Assembly: GCA_019638595.1 (NCBI GenBank)
Contig: JAHBTJ010000019.1
Location: 62,001-126,000, forward strand
DNA length: 64,000 nucleotides
From: Chitinophagaceae bacterium
GTDB taxonomy: Bacteria; Bacteroidota; Bacteroidia; Chitinophagales; Chitinophagaceae
Direction: 5' to 3'
Shown here: positions 51,901 to 60,487 of the stretch, piece by piece
Layout of the letters: the number at the start of each line of letters is the position of its first letter
Position numbering within the stretch: the stretch's first letter is position 1
The notes under the pieces: model-generated
Told to the model about the DNA's origin: nothing
The model's database searches: none
What the model saw: only the letters and a program-made list of their open reading frames with translations
Made by a program: the position numbers and the translations under genes

Positions 51901-52247
51901 TTTGTCCAGTCAACGATTCTGTCGCTTACGCTGTGTGATGTAATACGCTGCGGCACCCCGCCTGCTACCGGTATCGTATACACATCCCTGTTACCGTCAT
52001 AATTGCCCGTAAAGGCGATCTTGGACCCATCGGGCGAAAACTTGGGATAAACTTCTACACCTGCAGGTGAGCTCAGCCTTACCGCATTACCCCCCTCTTT
52101 AGGCGCCACCCACAAATCATTGGCGTAAGTAAAAACGATCTGTGTTTTTGAAACATCCGGATAGCGGAATAAGCCCGCGTCGGTTTGCGCACAGGCGTTT
52201 CCTGCATATACTGCCACCAGGAGCAGGCAGAAACATAGCTTTTTCAT
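48966..52247 (-). CDS. Tricorn protease homologue (S41 family)
   Basis: A 1093-residue exported protease (signal peptide to about residue 20). Two beta-propellers (about 25-350 and 355-680) with repeated SPDGKxIA-type TolB/WD blades are interrupted by a Lys/Glu/Asp/Ser-rich disordered segment near 555-600. A helical C1 domain follows, then a PDZ domain (about 765-850, LAVNGVPL), and a ClpP/S41-type peptidase domain whose nucleophile Ser is in NGWSGSGGDAF near residue 990. Tricorn cleaves oligopeptides downstream of larger proteases; here it is periplasmic rather than cytosolic. Confidence 0.95.
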   Translation of the reverse strand: MKKLCFCLLLVAVYAGNACAQTDAGLFRYPDVSKTQIVFTYANDLWVAPKEGGNAVRLSSPAGVEVYPKFSPDGSKIAFTGNYDGNRDVYTIPVAGGVPQRITSHSVSDRIVDWTNDGKSVLFASIRESGKYRFNQFYTVPATGGPASKLPLAYAEYGSYSPDGKQMALNFRTQVGRNWKRYRGGWNADIHIFNFETLTSENISANSNGADEFPMWHGNYIYFLTDRGPEQRMNLWRYDIGKKTFEQLTKFTDYDAHYPSMGPDDIVFEQAGKLYLFSLSTLRYKEIKVTVVMDRTALKPRLEKADKYIQHVNISPDGNRVLVEARGEIFSLPAQDGFVKNLTMSTTAAERYPSWSPDGKTIAYWSDQSGEYELWLMEAGKENSAKKITSYGPGFRYSLFWSPDSKKLCYLDNANKMKVYDLAVNQTYDVDAALRYSYDEQENFSCSWSPDSRWLAYNRDVENWHNAVFIYDTKNKTKQQATSGYYNCTKPTFDTEGKYLFLFTSQKFLPYYGDFDNSFIYANSTQLAAIALKNDTPSILAAKNDSVSLKADEEKPSDTSKKDEKKKGRDSNKTSAEDKKEKEKPVDIDFDGFEQRMVLLPPPSGNLGKLTAVNGKVIYIRYTNTGAPESKPSVKFYDIEKREEKTILDGANNYWLSDNKQKMLVSQAGAYAVIKPEENQKFEKSVRIAEMMMTVDPQQEWKQLFTDAWRLERDYFYDPNMHGVDWNLVKERYMKMLNDAMTREEVDFIIGEMIGELNASHTYHGGGDGENEKMESCGYLGVDWQADGKHYRIKKIVRGATWDAEEHSPLAESGIKIKEGDYILAVNGVPLTTTQEPYLAFIGLANKTVELTYNNTPSFSNAKTAVVKTMDDEYRLRNLAWIEGMRKRVNDATNGEVGYIYVPSTGIDGQTELLRQLNAQSDKKALIVDERFNDGGQIPDRFIEMLDRPPLAYWAIRDGKDWPWPPQSNFGPKVMLMNGWSGSGGDAFPDFFRKKGLGPLIGTRTWGGLIGISGCPGLIDGGGITVPTFRMYNADGTWFKEGHGVDPDIEVPEDLTAMSKGTDPQLERAITEIKNLMKTKGYTAPTLPAYEKR

Positions 52248-52439
52248 ATTTTAAAAATTTTGGGGTCTTTGATTATTGCAAATGGCCAGGCAAAGTAACA
52301 GGGAAAAGTATTGGATAGTCTGAGTTCTACAGGAAGGGATCATAAAGCAGGATAAACGGATTTGGGTAAGATTGCCATACCTGACCCAAAAACCAGGGAT
52401 TGTTTCAGTGCAGGCTGTTTGAAATAAGAAGGATATGGA

Positions 52440-53549
52440 TCAATACCAGCCTCTTTTCCTGAAAAAATATAACATGATCAATGGTATAAATAACATACCG
52501 GTTACAGAAATATAAAAGCCCCATTTGTTATGCAGCAGCGGAATGTCTTCAAAGTTCATTCCGAAAATACCACCGATGACCGTTGCCGGCGCCATTAGGC
52601 AGGTAACGATCGCCATTACTTTCATTACTTCGTTCATGCGCAGGTTAACGTTGTTAATGTATATATCCTGCATGCTCATCATCATATCGCGGTAGTTCTC
52701 TGTAAAGTCGTAAGCCTGTACTATGTGATCGTATACGTCTTTAAAGTATTTGGTGGTACGGTCTTCCAGCAAATCACTCTCGCTGCGGATGAAGCCGTTC
52801 ACCAGCTCACGAACGGGAGCGATATTTCTCTTGAGCACGATCAGCTCTTTACGCAACTGGTTAATTCTTGCCAGCGACCTGGTATTGCTGCGCCGTATTA
52901 CTTCTTCTTCCAGCAGCTCAATCTCTTCCCCCAGCTTTTCCATTACCACGAAATAGTTATCAACTATCATATCGAGCATGGTATAACAGAGGTAATCGGC
53001 GCCACGCTGCCGAATTTTACTTGCCGTCATTTTTAACTTAGAGCGTAGCGGATCAAATACATCCCTGGAGCTGTCTTCCTGAAAGGAAACCACAAAATCG
53101 TTTCCAAGCACAATGCTTATTTGTTCGGTTTCAACAGTTTTAGAGCTGCTGTTGAAATACAGCATATTCAGCAGGCAAAAAAGCACTCCTTCCACATCAT
53201 CCATTTTAGGGCGCTGTCCTACACTTAATATATCTTCTACAAGCAACTGGTGAATGCCGAACTGGGTACTTACATTTTCAACATCCGATTTACGAAGCCC
53301 GTCAATATTTATCCAGGTTATACGTCCGTTGTTTTTAAAGCCGGAGCAGTCGTTGATATGCTCCAGCTTTGTTTCGTTTACAACAGTTGCATCATAGTCA
53401 AAAACATAAATCTTTACATCCTTCGCCTCTTCTCTTTGCGGAAGAATGGTAGGATTTACCTTAAATAATTCCCTGGTGCGCTGGGTACCGAATAATGAAG
53501 CCAGCGGAGTAGCCAGCGGAATATACCGCAGGATCTTGTTCTTAACCAT
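52440..53549 (-). CDS. corA: CorA-family magnesium/cobalt transporter
   Basis: A 369-residue pentameric divalent-cation channel with a cytoplasmic N-terminal domain (1-305), a long stalk helix, and two C-terminal membrane helices. The selectivity signature GMN follows the first helix (GGIFGMNFEDIP near residue 330). The C-terminus is basic (FRKRGWY), as expected for the charge ring at the membrane. The first 45 residues extend beyond E. coli CorA. Length otherwise typical. Confidence 0.96.
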   Translation of the reverse strand: MVKNKILRYIPLATPLASLFGTQRTRELFKVNPTILPQREEAKDVKIYVFDYDATVVNETKLEHINDCSGFKNNGRITWINIDGLRKSDVENVSTQFGIHQLLVEDILSVGQRPKMDDVEGVLFCLLNMLYFNSSSKTVETEQISIVLGNDFVVSFQEDSSRDVFDPLRSKLKMTASKIRQRGADYLCYTMLDMIVDNYFVVMEKLGEEIELLEEEVIRRSNTRSLARINQLRKELIVLKRNIAPVRELVNGFIRSESDLLEDRTTKYFKDVYDHIVQAYDFTENYRDMMMSMQDIYINNVNLRMNEVMKVMAIVTCLMAPATVIGGIFGMNFEDIPLLHNKWGFYISVTGMLFIPLIMLYFFRKRGWY

Positions 53550-53598
53550 ATGGCCAAATTAAAATGCCGGCGTAAAAGCAAACCGGCATAGTAATATA

Positions 53599-54117
53599 TT
53601 ATTTACCGCCTTTAGAAGCGCTTACTGTCGCTTCCAGAGTAAGGATATCCCTGTCAAACAGGTATAAGCCGCCTTTATCGTCTCCTATCAGCTTCAGCTT
53701 GTCTATTACCCTTCTTGCCAGCGCTTCTTCTTCAATTTGCTCGCTCACGTACCATTGCAGGAAATTATGAGTGGTGTAATCTTTGTCTTTCAGGCAGATA
53801 TCTACCAGCTTATTGATCTCGTCGCTTACATGAATTTCATGGTTCAAAACCTGCTCAAATAACGGCTTGATGCCCTTATATTTTAAGGAAGGCTGCGGCA
53901 GGGCAGGAATTACACCATGCCCGCCTCTTTCGTTAATAAATTTTACGAGCTTCAACATGTGAATACGCTCTTCGTCGGAATGCTTGTACAGGAAGTCGGA
54001 AATTCCATTGTACCCTTCCACCTCAGCCCAGCTTGCCATTGCAAGATATATCTGCGAAGATTCAGCCTCTAACTGCACTTGCTGGTTAAGCGCTTTTTCA
54101 ATTTTTGGAGAGATCAT
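53599..54117 (-). CDS. Ferritin (bacterial non-haem type)
   Basis: A 172-residue ferritin starting MISPKIEKALNQQ (54117); the longer frame to 54192 runs across the promoter. Ferroxidase ligands are visible: Glu in VQLEAESSQIYLAM, ExxH in DEERIHML, and Glu/Gln of the third and fourth helices (LNHEIHVSDEIN, QWYVSEQIEEEAL). It stores iron in a 24-subunit shell in the cytoplasm. The near-consensus TATCTTTC lies about 35 bp upstream. Confidence 0.96.
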   Translation of the reverse strand: MISPKIEKALNQQVQLEAESSQIYLAMASWAEVEGYNGISDFLYKHSDEERIHMLKLVKFINERGGHGVIPALPQPSLKYKGIKPLFEQVLNHEIHVSDEINKLVDICLKDKDYTTHNFLQWYVSEQIEEEALARRVIDKLKLIGDDKGGLYLFDRDILTLEATVSASKGGK

Positions 54118-54208
54118 AGCATTATGATTTAGCTTTTTAAAATAATTGCGGTTCGAAAGATAGAAAGAATAATTGAACCTTGCAGCAACCAATCGGGAAA
54201 TGTTTGCG

Positions 54209-54216
54209 TATCTTTG
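54209..54216 (+). promoter_or_regulatory. -7 promoter element of nfu
   Basis: TATCTTTG, 19 bp upstream of the ATG at 54236. Confidence 0.55.
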
Positions 54217-54235
54217 CCTGCTAAAATTGTAGTGT

Positions 54236-54832
54236 ATGATAAGGACTGGAAATCCGGTTATCAGTATTTATACTGAAATGACTCCTAACCCGGAGACAAT
54301 GAAGTTTGTAGCAAATAAATTGTTATATCCCGGAAAGAGCATTGATTTTCCTGATATGGAAGCCGCAAAACCTTCGCCGCTGGCGCAGGAGCTTTTTGGC
54401 TTTCCGTTCATTAAGGCTGTTTTTATAGCAAGCAATTTTGTAACGCTTACAAAAACCAGCGAAACCGACTGGCAGGATGTTATTCCTAACATCAGGCAGT
54501 TTTTAAAAGAGTACCTGGAAGACGGTAAACAGGTAATTAATGAAGATGAAGTTATCGTTCTTAAATCAGAACCGTCCAATACTATAAGCGCAGACGATGA
54601 TGATGTGGTGAAGCGCATTAAGGAAATATTAGATAATTATGTTAAGCCGGCTGTGGAAATGGACGGCGGCGCTATACAATTCAGGAGCTATAATGACGGG
54701 GTTGTGAATCTTATGTTGCAGGGCTCCTGTTCGGGCTGCCCCTCTTCGATGATCACGCTGAAGTCGGGTATAGAAGGAATGATGAAAAGAATGATACCCG
54801 AAGTAAAAGAAGTAATAGCAGAAGCCGAATAA
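54236..54832 (+). CDS. NifU-like iron-sulfur scaffold/carrier (Nfu)
   Basis: A 198-residue Fe-S carrier. The N-terminal Nfu_N domain (about 10-95, YTEMTPNPETMKFVANK) is followed by the NifU C-terminal domain (about 125-195) with the cluster-binding CxxC in GSCSGCPSS. It receives [4Fe-4S] clusters from the assembly machinery and passes them to client enzymes; quinolinate synthase and the 2-oxoacid oxidoreductase in this window belong to systems that need such clusters. Divergent from ferritin over about 120 bp. Confidence 0.95.
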   Translation: MIRTGNPVISIYTEMTPNPETMKFVANKLLYPGKSIDFPDMEAAKPSPLAQELFGFPFIKAVFIASNFVTLTKTSETDWQDVIPNIRQFLKEYLEDGKQVINEDEVIVLKSEPSNTISADDDDVVKRIKEILDNYVKPAVEMDGGAIQFRSYNDGVVNLMLQGSCSGCPSSMITLKSGIEGMMKRMIPEVKEVIAEAE

Positions 54833-54864
54833 AAACCAGGCTAAAAGAAAGAAACGATCTTTTT

Positions 54865-54893
54865 AACCTCCCTGTGCGGGAGGTTTTATTTTA
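54865..54893. terminator. Intrinsic terminator between nfu and dusB
   Basis: AACCTCCC-TGTGC-GGGAGGTT with a T-run on the plus side (TTTTATTTT). A shorter T-run on the minus side may let it serve dusB as well. Confidence 0.85.
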
Positions 54894-54904
54894 TGCAGAT
54901 CATA

Positions 54905-55945
54905 TTAGTTTACAGGACATTTTTCGTGGTAATTGATCAACTCAATCGGAGCTTTTTCGAATGTAAATCCTGCATAAAACCTGCTTACTTCATCCAGCAC
55001 GTCATCTATTTCCCCGGTAGTGTTTAAAGTAACCAGGCGTTTACGGAACTCTTTTATTTCGGGCAGTCCTTTCAGGTAGTTGGCATAGTGCCTGCGCATT
55101 TCGAGAATGCCCACAACAGGCCCCTTCCACTCAACAGATTTATGCAGGTGTTTACGACATACTGCTACCCTTTCTTCCAGAGTTGGTGGCGTAGCGTGTG
55201 TGCCCGTTTGCATGTAGTGTTTTATTTCATTAAAAATCCAGGGATAGCCAATGGCCGCGCGGCCGATCATAATACCATCTACGCCATACCTGTTTTTATA
55301 TTCCACCGCTTTTTCCGGGGAATCAATATCTCCGTTCCCGAAGATGGGAATTTTAATGCGGGGGTTGTTTTTTACTTTCCCAATCAGCGTCCAGTCGGCA
55401 GAACCCTTATACATCTGGGTACGGGTGCGGCCATGAATGGCAAGCGCCCGGATACCAACATCCTGCAGGCGTTCCGCTACCTCTTCAATATTACGGGTAT
55501 TATCGTCCCAGCCTAACCGTGTTTTTACAGTAACAGGCAGACTGGTTGATTTAACCACGGCGCTGGTTAAACGAACCATCAGGTCAATATCCTTCAGCAC
55601 CCCGGCTCCGGCGCCTTTCAGTGCTACTTTTTTTACCGGGCAGCCAAAATTAATATCCAGCAGGTCGGGGTTGGTAACGTCTACAATTTTAGCGGCGAGC
55701 GAAAGGCTTTCTTCATCTCCTCCAAATATCTGTATCCCTACAGGTCTTTCGTAATCAAAAATGTCCAGCTTTTTGCGGCTTTTGATGGCATCGCGGATCA
55801 ATCCCTCACTTGAAATGAATTCGGTATACATGAGGTCTGCCCCGTTGTCTTTGCAAACCGCGCGGAACGGAGGGTCGCTTACGTCCTCCATCGGAGCCAG
55901 CAGCAACGGGAAATCAGGGAGTTGTATATTACCAATACACACCAT
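54905..55945 (-). CDS. dusB: tRNA-dihydrouridine synthase (DusB type)
   Basis: A 346-residue FMN-dependent tRNA reductase starting MVCIGNIQLPDF (55945). Signatures: LAPMEDVSDPPFR, INFGCPVKKV (catalytic Cys), HGRTRTQMYKG, GNGDIDSPE and GIMIGRAAIGYPWIF. The C-terminal helical domain binds tRNA. It has its own -7 element just upstream even though it follows the efflux genes on the same strand. Confidence 0.96.
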   Translation of the reverse strand: MVCIGNIQLPDFPLLLAPMEDVSDPPFRAVCKDNGADLMYTEFISSEGLIRDAIKSRKKLDIFDYERPVGIQIFGGDEESLSLAAKIVDVTNPDLLDINFGCPVKKVALKGAGAGVLKDIDLMVRLTSAVVKSTSLPVTVKTRLGWDDNTRNIEEVAERLQDVGIRALAIHGRTRTQMYKGSADWTLIGKVKNNPRIKIPIFGNGDIDSPEKAVEYKNRYGVDGIMIGRAAIGYPWIFNEIKHYMQTGTHATPPTLEERVAVCRKHLHKSVEWKGPVVGILEMRRHYANYLKGLPEIKEFRKRLVTLNTTGEIDDVLDEVSRFYAGFTFEKAPIELINYHEKCPVN

Positions 55946-55964
55946 ACTAATCAATGAATCTGCA

Positions 55965-55972
55965 AAGGTAAG
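55965..55972 (-). promoter_or_regulatory. -7 promoter element of dusB
   Basis: The reverse strand reads TACCTTTG, 19 bp from the dusB ATG. Confidence 0.55.
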
Positions 55973-55989
55973 AAATGGTGACAGGAATA

Positions 55990-57174
55990 TTAACGAATTA
56001 CGGAGTTGTTGCGTATTTCCTCGTTAGCGCGTTTAACCAGGGTATCCCCGGCGTTTATATTTCCAAAAATTTCCACCTGGTCACCCTGCTCGCGTCCTTT
56101 TTGAATTTCAACCCATTTGGCGGTTCCGTTGATGGCCTGTATAACAAACAGCCCTTCGGTGGAAGTAACAATGGCGGTTTTAGGTACAATAACCGAACTG
56201 TCGCGGGCAGGTAAAGGAATAGACACAGAGGCGATCATTCCCGGGAGCAATTTTTTATTGGTATTGTTTATATCCATTTCAATGCGTTGCGAGCGGATAC
56301 GATTGTCCAGCGCGCCTGCCATTCTTTGTATGCCGGCGGAGAATTTTTCGCCGGGCAATGATTGAATGGTAAAGGAAATTTCTTTTTTCGCCTGCAGATA
56401 CTGAGTGTAAGTTTCCGGAACCGCAACGGCTAAACGAAGCTTTTTCTGCTCCTGCAAAGTAAACATTGGCTGTTCGGAGCCTTTGCCAGAGGGACCTACA
56501 TACGCGCCCGCGCTTACATTCCGGGCGGTTATTATACCGCTGAAAGGAGCCCGGATAACGAGGTAATTTTTATTATCGGTTATTTCGCGCTCCGCGGCTT
56601 TTGCAGCCTGCAATTGCGCATAATCCGCTTTTTGCTTTGCAAAAGCGATATCAATATCGTTGGGGGGTATAGTGCCGGGTGTTTTGCTGGTTTCGAGCAA
56701 CCTGTCATAATGCGCTTTGCTTGCCGTATAGGTTGCTTCCAGTGCCTGTAACCTTGATGCGGCACCCGATAGCTGGGCGTTTATTTCGGGCGCTTCCATT
56801 GTTGCCAGCACCTGCCCTTCCTTTACTTCCGACCCAACATCCACGTTCAGCTTTTTAACAAAGCTGCTTACTTTGGCATAAATGTCTACCTGTTGAAAGG
56901 CGATCAGCTCACCGGGAATTTCAACAGAGGTAGATAGCTTACCTTTTTCTGCTATGAAATATTCAGGAGCCGCGGGCGCTCCGGTAGCCGGGGATGTTTT
57001 TTTCTCTTCTTCCTGCGGGCCGTTACACGAGAGCAGCAGTATACCTGCAAATAAAACAAGCCTGCCCGGTTGTATACAACCCGAACGCAGGGCAGTGTTA
57101 CCACTGTACAAGAGTGCGACGCAAGTGTTGTTGAGGAGAGTTACTACAGCACGGTACATAAAAATATTAAACAT
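55990..57174 (-). CDS. RND efflux periplasmic adaptor (membrane fusion) lipoprotein
   Basis: The HlyD/AcrA-type adaptor of a tripartite pump, about 394 residues. The start is uncertain: ATGs at 57174 (overlapping the permease stop by 8 bp) and 57159 both leave an unusually long leader before the lipobox LLLSCNG. The lipoyl halves (VDIYAKVSSFVKKLNVDVGSEVKEGQVLATME and YLVIRAPFSGIITARNVSAGAYVG) enclose a helical hairpin (QLSGAASRLQALEATYTASK). Beta-barrel and membrane-proximal domains complete the fold. It is last in the order outer-membrane factor, permease, adaptor. Confidence 0.92.
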   Translation of the reverse strand: MFNIFMYRAVVTLLNNTCVALLYSGNTALRSGCIQPGRLVLFAGILLLSCNGPQEEEKKTSPATGAPAAPEYFIAEKGKLSTSVEIPGELIAFQQVDIYAKVSSFVKKLNVDVGSEVKEGQVLATMEAPEINAQLSGAASRLQALEATYTASKAHYDRLLETSKTPGTIPPNDIDIAFAKQKADYAQLQAAKAAEREITDNKNYLVIRAPFSGIITARNVSAGAYVGPSGKGSEQPMFTLQEQKKLRLAVAVPETYTQYLQAKKEISFTIQSLPGEKFSAGIQRMAGALDNRIRSQRIEMDINNTNKKLLPGMIASVSIPLPARDSSVIVPKTAIVTSTEGLFVIQAINGTAKWVEIQKGREQGDQVEIFGNINAGDTLVKRANEEIRNNSVIR

Positions 57175-60100
57175 TGTGTGATTGATTTTTGTTGTGTGAG
57201 GACGCTCCGGCATAAAACCTGCTTTCCCTGTCTTCGGGATCGAGCGAAACAGATTGGGTAGAGGCTTTACCCTGCACCCAGGCAAAAACAAGCGGTAAAA
57301 TAAAAAGCACGGCTATCGTTGAGGCTGCCAAACCGCCGATAACGGCCCGCCCCAACGGGGATACCTGGTCGCCACCTTCGCCATGCCCGATCGCTACAGG
57401 CAGCATGCCTGCTATCATAGCCACGCTCGTCATAATAATAGGACGCAGGCGTAGTGCGGCGGCTTCTTTTGCAGATGCCATCGCATTGCCGTTGTGCTTG
57501 CGCAGGTGCTCGGCGTTGGTGATCAGCAATACCGCATTAGCGATGGAAACGCCTACCGACATGATAATGCCCATATACGATTGCAGGTTCAGCGTGGAGC
57601 CTGTAAGTAACAGCAGCCCGATGGCGCCTAAAACCACCGCAGGCACGGCAGCAAGAATGACCATTGGCACCCTGAAGGACTGAAAGTTGGCGGAAAGCAT
57701 GAGGAATATAACTACAACGGCTACCAGTAATCCTGATTGCAGGCTTGATAAGGTATCGGATAATACCGTGCTTAATCCTATGCGGTCAATAAATAACCCA
57801 CGCGGTAATGTTCCCAGCGAAGCGATCGCCCTGTCCACATCTGCTGATGCTGTTCCCAGGTCTTTATCAAACATATTGGCGGTTACCGACACAAAAGGTA
57901 TGGCGCCAAGATTATCGTTTTCTCCATAGGTGGTATCGCTGGTAATGGTTGCTACATCGCTCAGCACCGGTCGTACGGAATTCTTTAATACCGGGATGCC
58001 TTTTAAATCGTCAATACTGTTCATTTCATACAAAGGCACCTGCACCTGCACGGCGTAGGGAAGGTTCGTTTTTTCATCTATCCAGGTATTTTTTTCGGTA
58101 TACCTTGATGATGAAGTGGAAGCTACCAGCGACCTCGAAATATCGCTCATATCTACCCCCAGTTGCGAGGCCTTAACGCGATCTATATTAATATTGAGCG
58201 CGGGATACCTTACAGGCTGGGCGATCTGGATATCGCGCATATATGAGATCTGTTTCAGCTTTGCTATCAGCTTATTGGCATATTCTTCATTCAACTGTTT
58301 GTTTTTACCGGTAATACGCACTTCAATGGGTGTGGGCGAGCCCTGGCTTAATACTTTATCGGTTAATTCAATAGGCTCGAAGGATAGCTTTACGCCAGGT
58401 ATTGACTGCTGCAACCGCTCCCGCATTTTTTCTTTGAACAGGTCCATATCTTCACGATAGTTTTTTAAGCTAACCTGCAGCACGGCTTCGTGCGGACCGC
58501 CCATGAAAAGATAAATAGGACTTACAGAGTATAGCGAAGGGTGCTGACCTACATAAGAAGAAGTAATACCGATATGTTCTTTACCGGCCACCTCTTCCAG
58601 TACCTTCAACGCAACCAGCACTTTTTCTTCGGTACGTTCCATCCGGGTTCCTTCAGGCGCGCGCAAGCGTAACTGAAACTGGCTGGAATTTACTTTGGGC
58701 AAAACATCTCTTCCAACAACAGATAGTAACAATACCGCGCTGCCTGTTATAACAACACTATATGCTACCACGATCGCTTTCCTGTACGGCATCATCCGGT
58801 TAATGAACCGCATGAACCTGTTCCGGAACTTTTCAAAACGGCTTATTTTTCCATCGTTATTAAAGTCGTCGCGCTCTACCAGTATTTTCTTTTCATCCCA
58901 GGTATCCGGCGGCAGATTTTCTTCAGCAGGGCCGGGGCTGGTTTCGCCTGTAATGGTATTTTGTTTTTTGGGATGCACTTTCATGATCCAGTTGGCCATT
59001 ACCGGAACAAATGTTTGTGATAGTATGAACGACATGATCATTGAAAAACCGATGGCCAGCGCCAGAGGTAAAAACAAGGCACCGGGAATACCCACCATTG
59101 TAAATGCCGGTGCAAATACAGCCAGGATACAAAGCAGGATCAGCAATTTGGGAAAAGCAATTTCCCTGCAGGCATCCCATATGGCAACGGCTTTGGGCTT
59201 GCCCATATCAAAGTGCTGGTGAATATTTTCGATGGTTACCGTGCTTTCGTCTACCAATATGCCAATTGCCAGGGCCAGGCCGCTTAACGACATGATATTG
59301 ATCGTTTGCCCGAAGAGTTTCAGGAACAATACCCCCGAAATAATAGAAGTAGGAATGGTAAGTATTACGATCAAAGCCGCACGCCTGTCGCCCAAAAAAA
59401 GCAAAACCATCAACCCGGTAAGTATGGCGCCCATAACACCTTCGCTTACCAGGCTTCGGACAGCATTGATAACATATACGGATTGATCAAACTCGTAAGA
59501 GAGCGTTACATCTTCGGGCAGGGTGCTTTGTATGCGTGGCAAAGCGGCTTTCAATTGCTTTACCACTTCCCAGGTAGAGGCGTCGGCAGATTTGGCAATG
59601 CTTACGTATACAGAGCGTTTACCGTTAATGAGCGCGTAGCCGTTATTAATATCCGAGCCATCTTTTACTGTTGCCACATCGCGCAGGTACAGGTTTTGAA
59701 CGCCGCCTTTAAAGATCGGGATGTTTTCAAACTCTTTGAGTGTTTTAATAGTGTTGTTGGTGGGTGTAATATAGTTTTTATCGCCGATGCGCACGTTGCC
59801 CGAAGGCGACGTTTGGTTGTTAAGCCTGATGGCTTCCACCACCTGGTCGGGCGTGAGATTAAAAGAGCGCAGGGAAGCGGGATTTACATTGATCTCAATA
59901 GTACGCGGGCTGCCGCCAAATGGAGGCGGCGCCAGCAGCCCCGGTACGGAGGTAAAGGAAGCGCGTACATATACGTTGGCCAGGTCCTGCAGTTGGTTAT
60001 TATCACGGATAGGACTGCTTAAAACCAACTGCCCAACCGGCAAAGACGACGCGTCGAAACGGATGACAAACGGGGGTTGCGAGCCCGGAGGGAACGCAGC

Positions 60101-60448
60101 CTGTATCCTGTTGGTAAGCGCGCTTACTTCGGCAGCCGCCTGGGCCATGTTGGTTCCCTCATAATAGCTTAGCTTCATTAAAGTAAGCCCCTGTGTGTTT
60201 TTGGTTTCCACACTTTTAATGCCATTGGCAAACAACAGGATGTTTACATATTGTTTTCCAAAGTACGCTTCCATCTGATTAGGAGTGTAGCCGCCAAAAG
60301 GGTGCGCGATGTAAATAACCGGGAGGTCCATTTTGGGCAGGATATCCACCTTAATATCATCAATAGCCTTTATACCAAAAAAAAACAAGCCTGCTACCAG
60401 TACCAGCACCGAAACAGGTTTGCGTAATGCCGCTTTAATTAAATTCAT
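57167..60448 (-). CDS. RND-family efflux permease (HAE1/AcrB-like) with EF-hand loop
   Basis: A 1093-residue inner-membrane proton-driven pump with twelve predicted transmembrane helices (one near residues 12-28, a block at 335-490, one near 557-575, and a C-terminal block) and two large periplasmic loops. The proton-relay region reads GILVDESTVTIEN (Asp400-Glu401) where AcrB has Asp-Asp. In the central cytoplasmic segment between helices 6 and 7, residues 528-539 read DFNNDGKISRFE, a canonical EF-hand Ca-binding loop. Substrates may be drugs or other compounds; the sequence does not decide. The 3' end overlaps the adaptor gene. Confidence 0.95.
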   Translation of the reverse strand: MNLIKAALRKPVSVLVLVAGLFFFGIKAIDDIKVDILPKMDLPVIYIAHPFGGYTPNQMEAYFGKQYVNILLFANGIKSVETKNTQGLTLMKLSYYEGTNMAQAAAEVSALTNRIQAAFPPGSQPPFVIRFDASSLPVGQLVLSSPIRDNNQLQDLANVYVRASFTSVPGLLAPPPFGGSPRTIEINVNPASLRSFNLTPDQVVEAIRLNNQTSPSGNVRIGDKNYITPTNNTIKTLKEFENIPIFKGGVQNLYLRDVATVKDGSDINNGYALINGKRSVYVSIAKSADASTWEVVKQLKAALPRIQSTLPEDVTLSYEFDQSVYVINAVRSLVSEGVMGAILTGLMVLLFLGDRRAALIVILTIPTSIISGVLFLKLFGQTINIMSLSGLALAIGILVDESTVTIENIHQHFDMGKPKAVAIWDACREIAFPKLLILLCILAVFAPAFTMVGIPGALFLPLALAIGFSMIMSFILSQTFVPVMANWIMKVHPKKQNTITGETSPGPAEENLPPDTWDEKKILVERDDFNNDGKISRFEKFRNRFMRFINRMMPYRKAIVVAYSVVITGSAVLLLSVVGRDVLPKVNSSQFQLRLRAPEGTRMERTEEKVLVALKVLEEVAGKEHIGITSSYVGQHPSLYSVSPIYLFMGGPHEAVLQVSLKNYREDMDLFKEKMRERLQQSIPGVKLSFEPIELTDKVLSQGSPTPIEVRITGKNKQLNEEYANKLIAKLKQISYMRDIQIAQPVRYPALNINIDRVKASQLGVDMSDISRSLVASTSSSRYTEKNTWIDEKTNLPYAVQVQVPLYEMNSIDDLKGIPVLKNSVRPVLSDVATITSDTTYGENDNLGAIPFVSVTANMFDKDLGTASADVDRAIASLGTLPRGLFIDRIGLSTVLSDTLSSLQSGLLVAVVVIFLMLSANFQSFRVPMVILAAVPAVVLGAIGLLLLTGSTLNLQSYMGIIMSVGVSIANAVLLITNAEHLRKHNGNAMASAKEAAALRLRPIIMTSVAMIAGMLPVAIGHGEGGDQVSPLGRAVIGGLAASTIAVLFILPLVFAWVQGKASTQSVSLDPEDRESRFYAGASSHNKNQSHNV

Positions 60449-60487
60449 TGCTGCTTATTAAAATAAGTTGATTCATTTGTAATGTCG

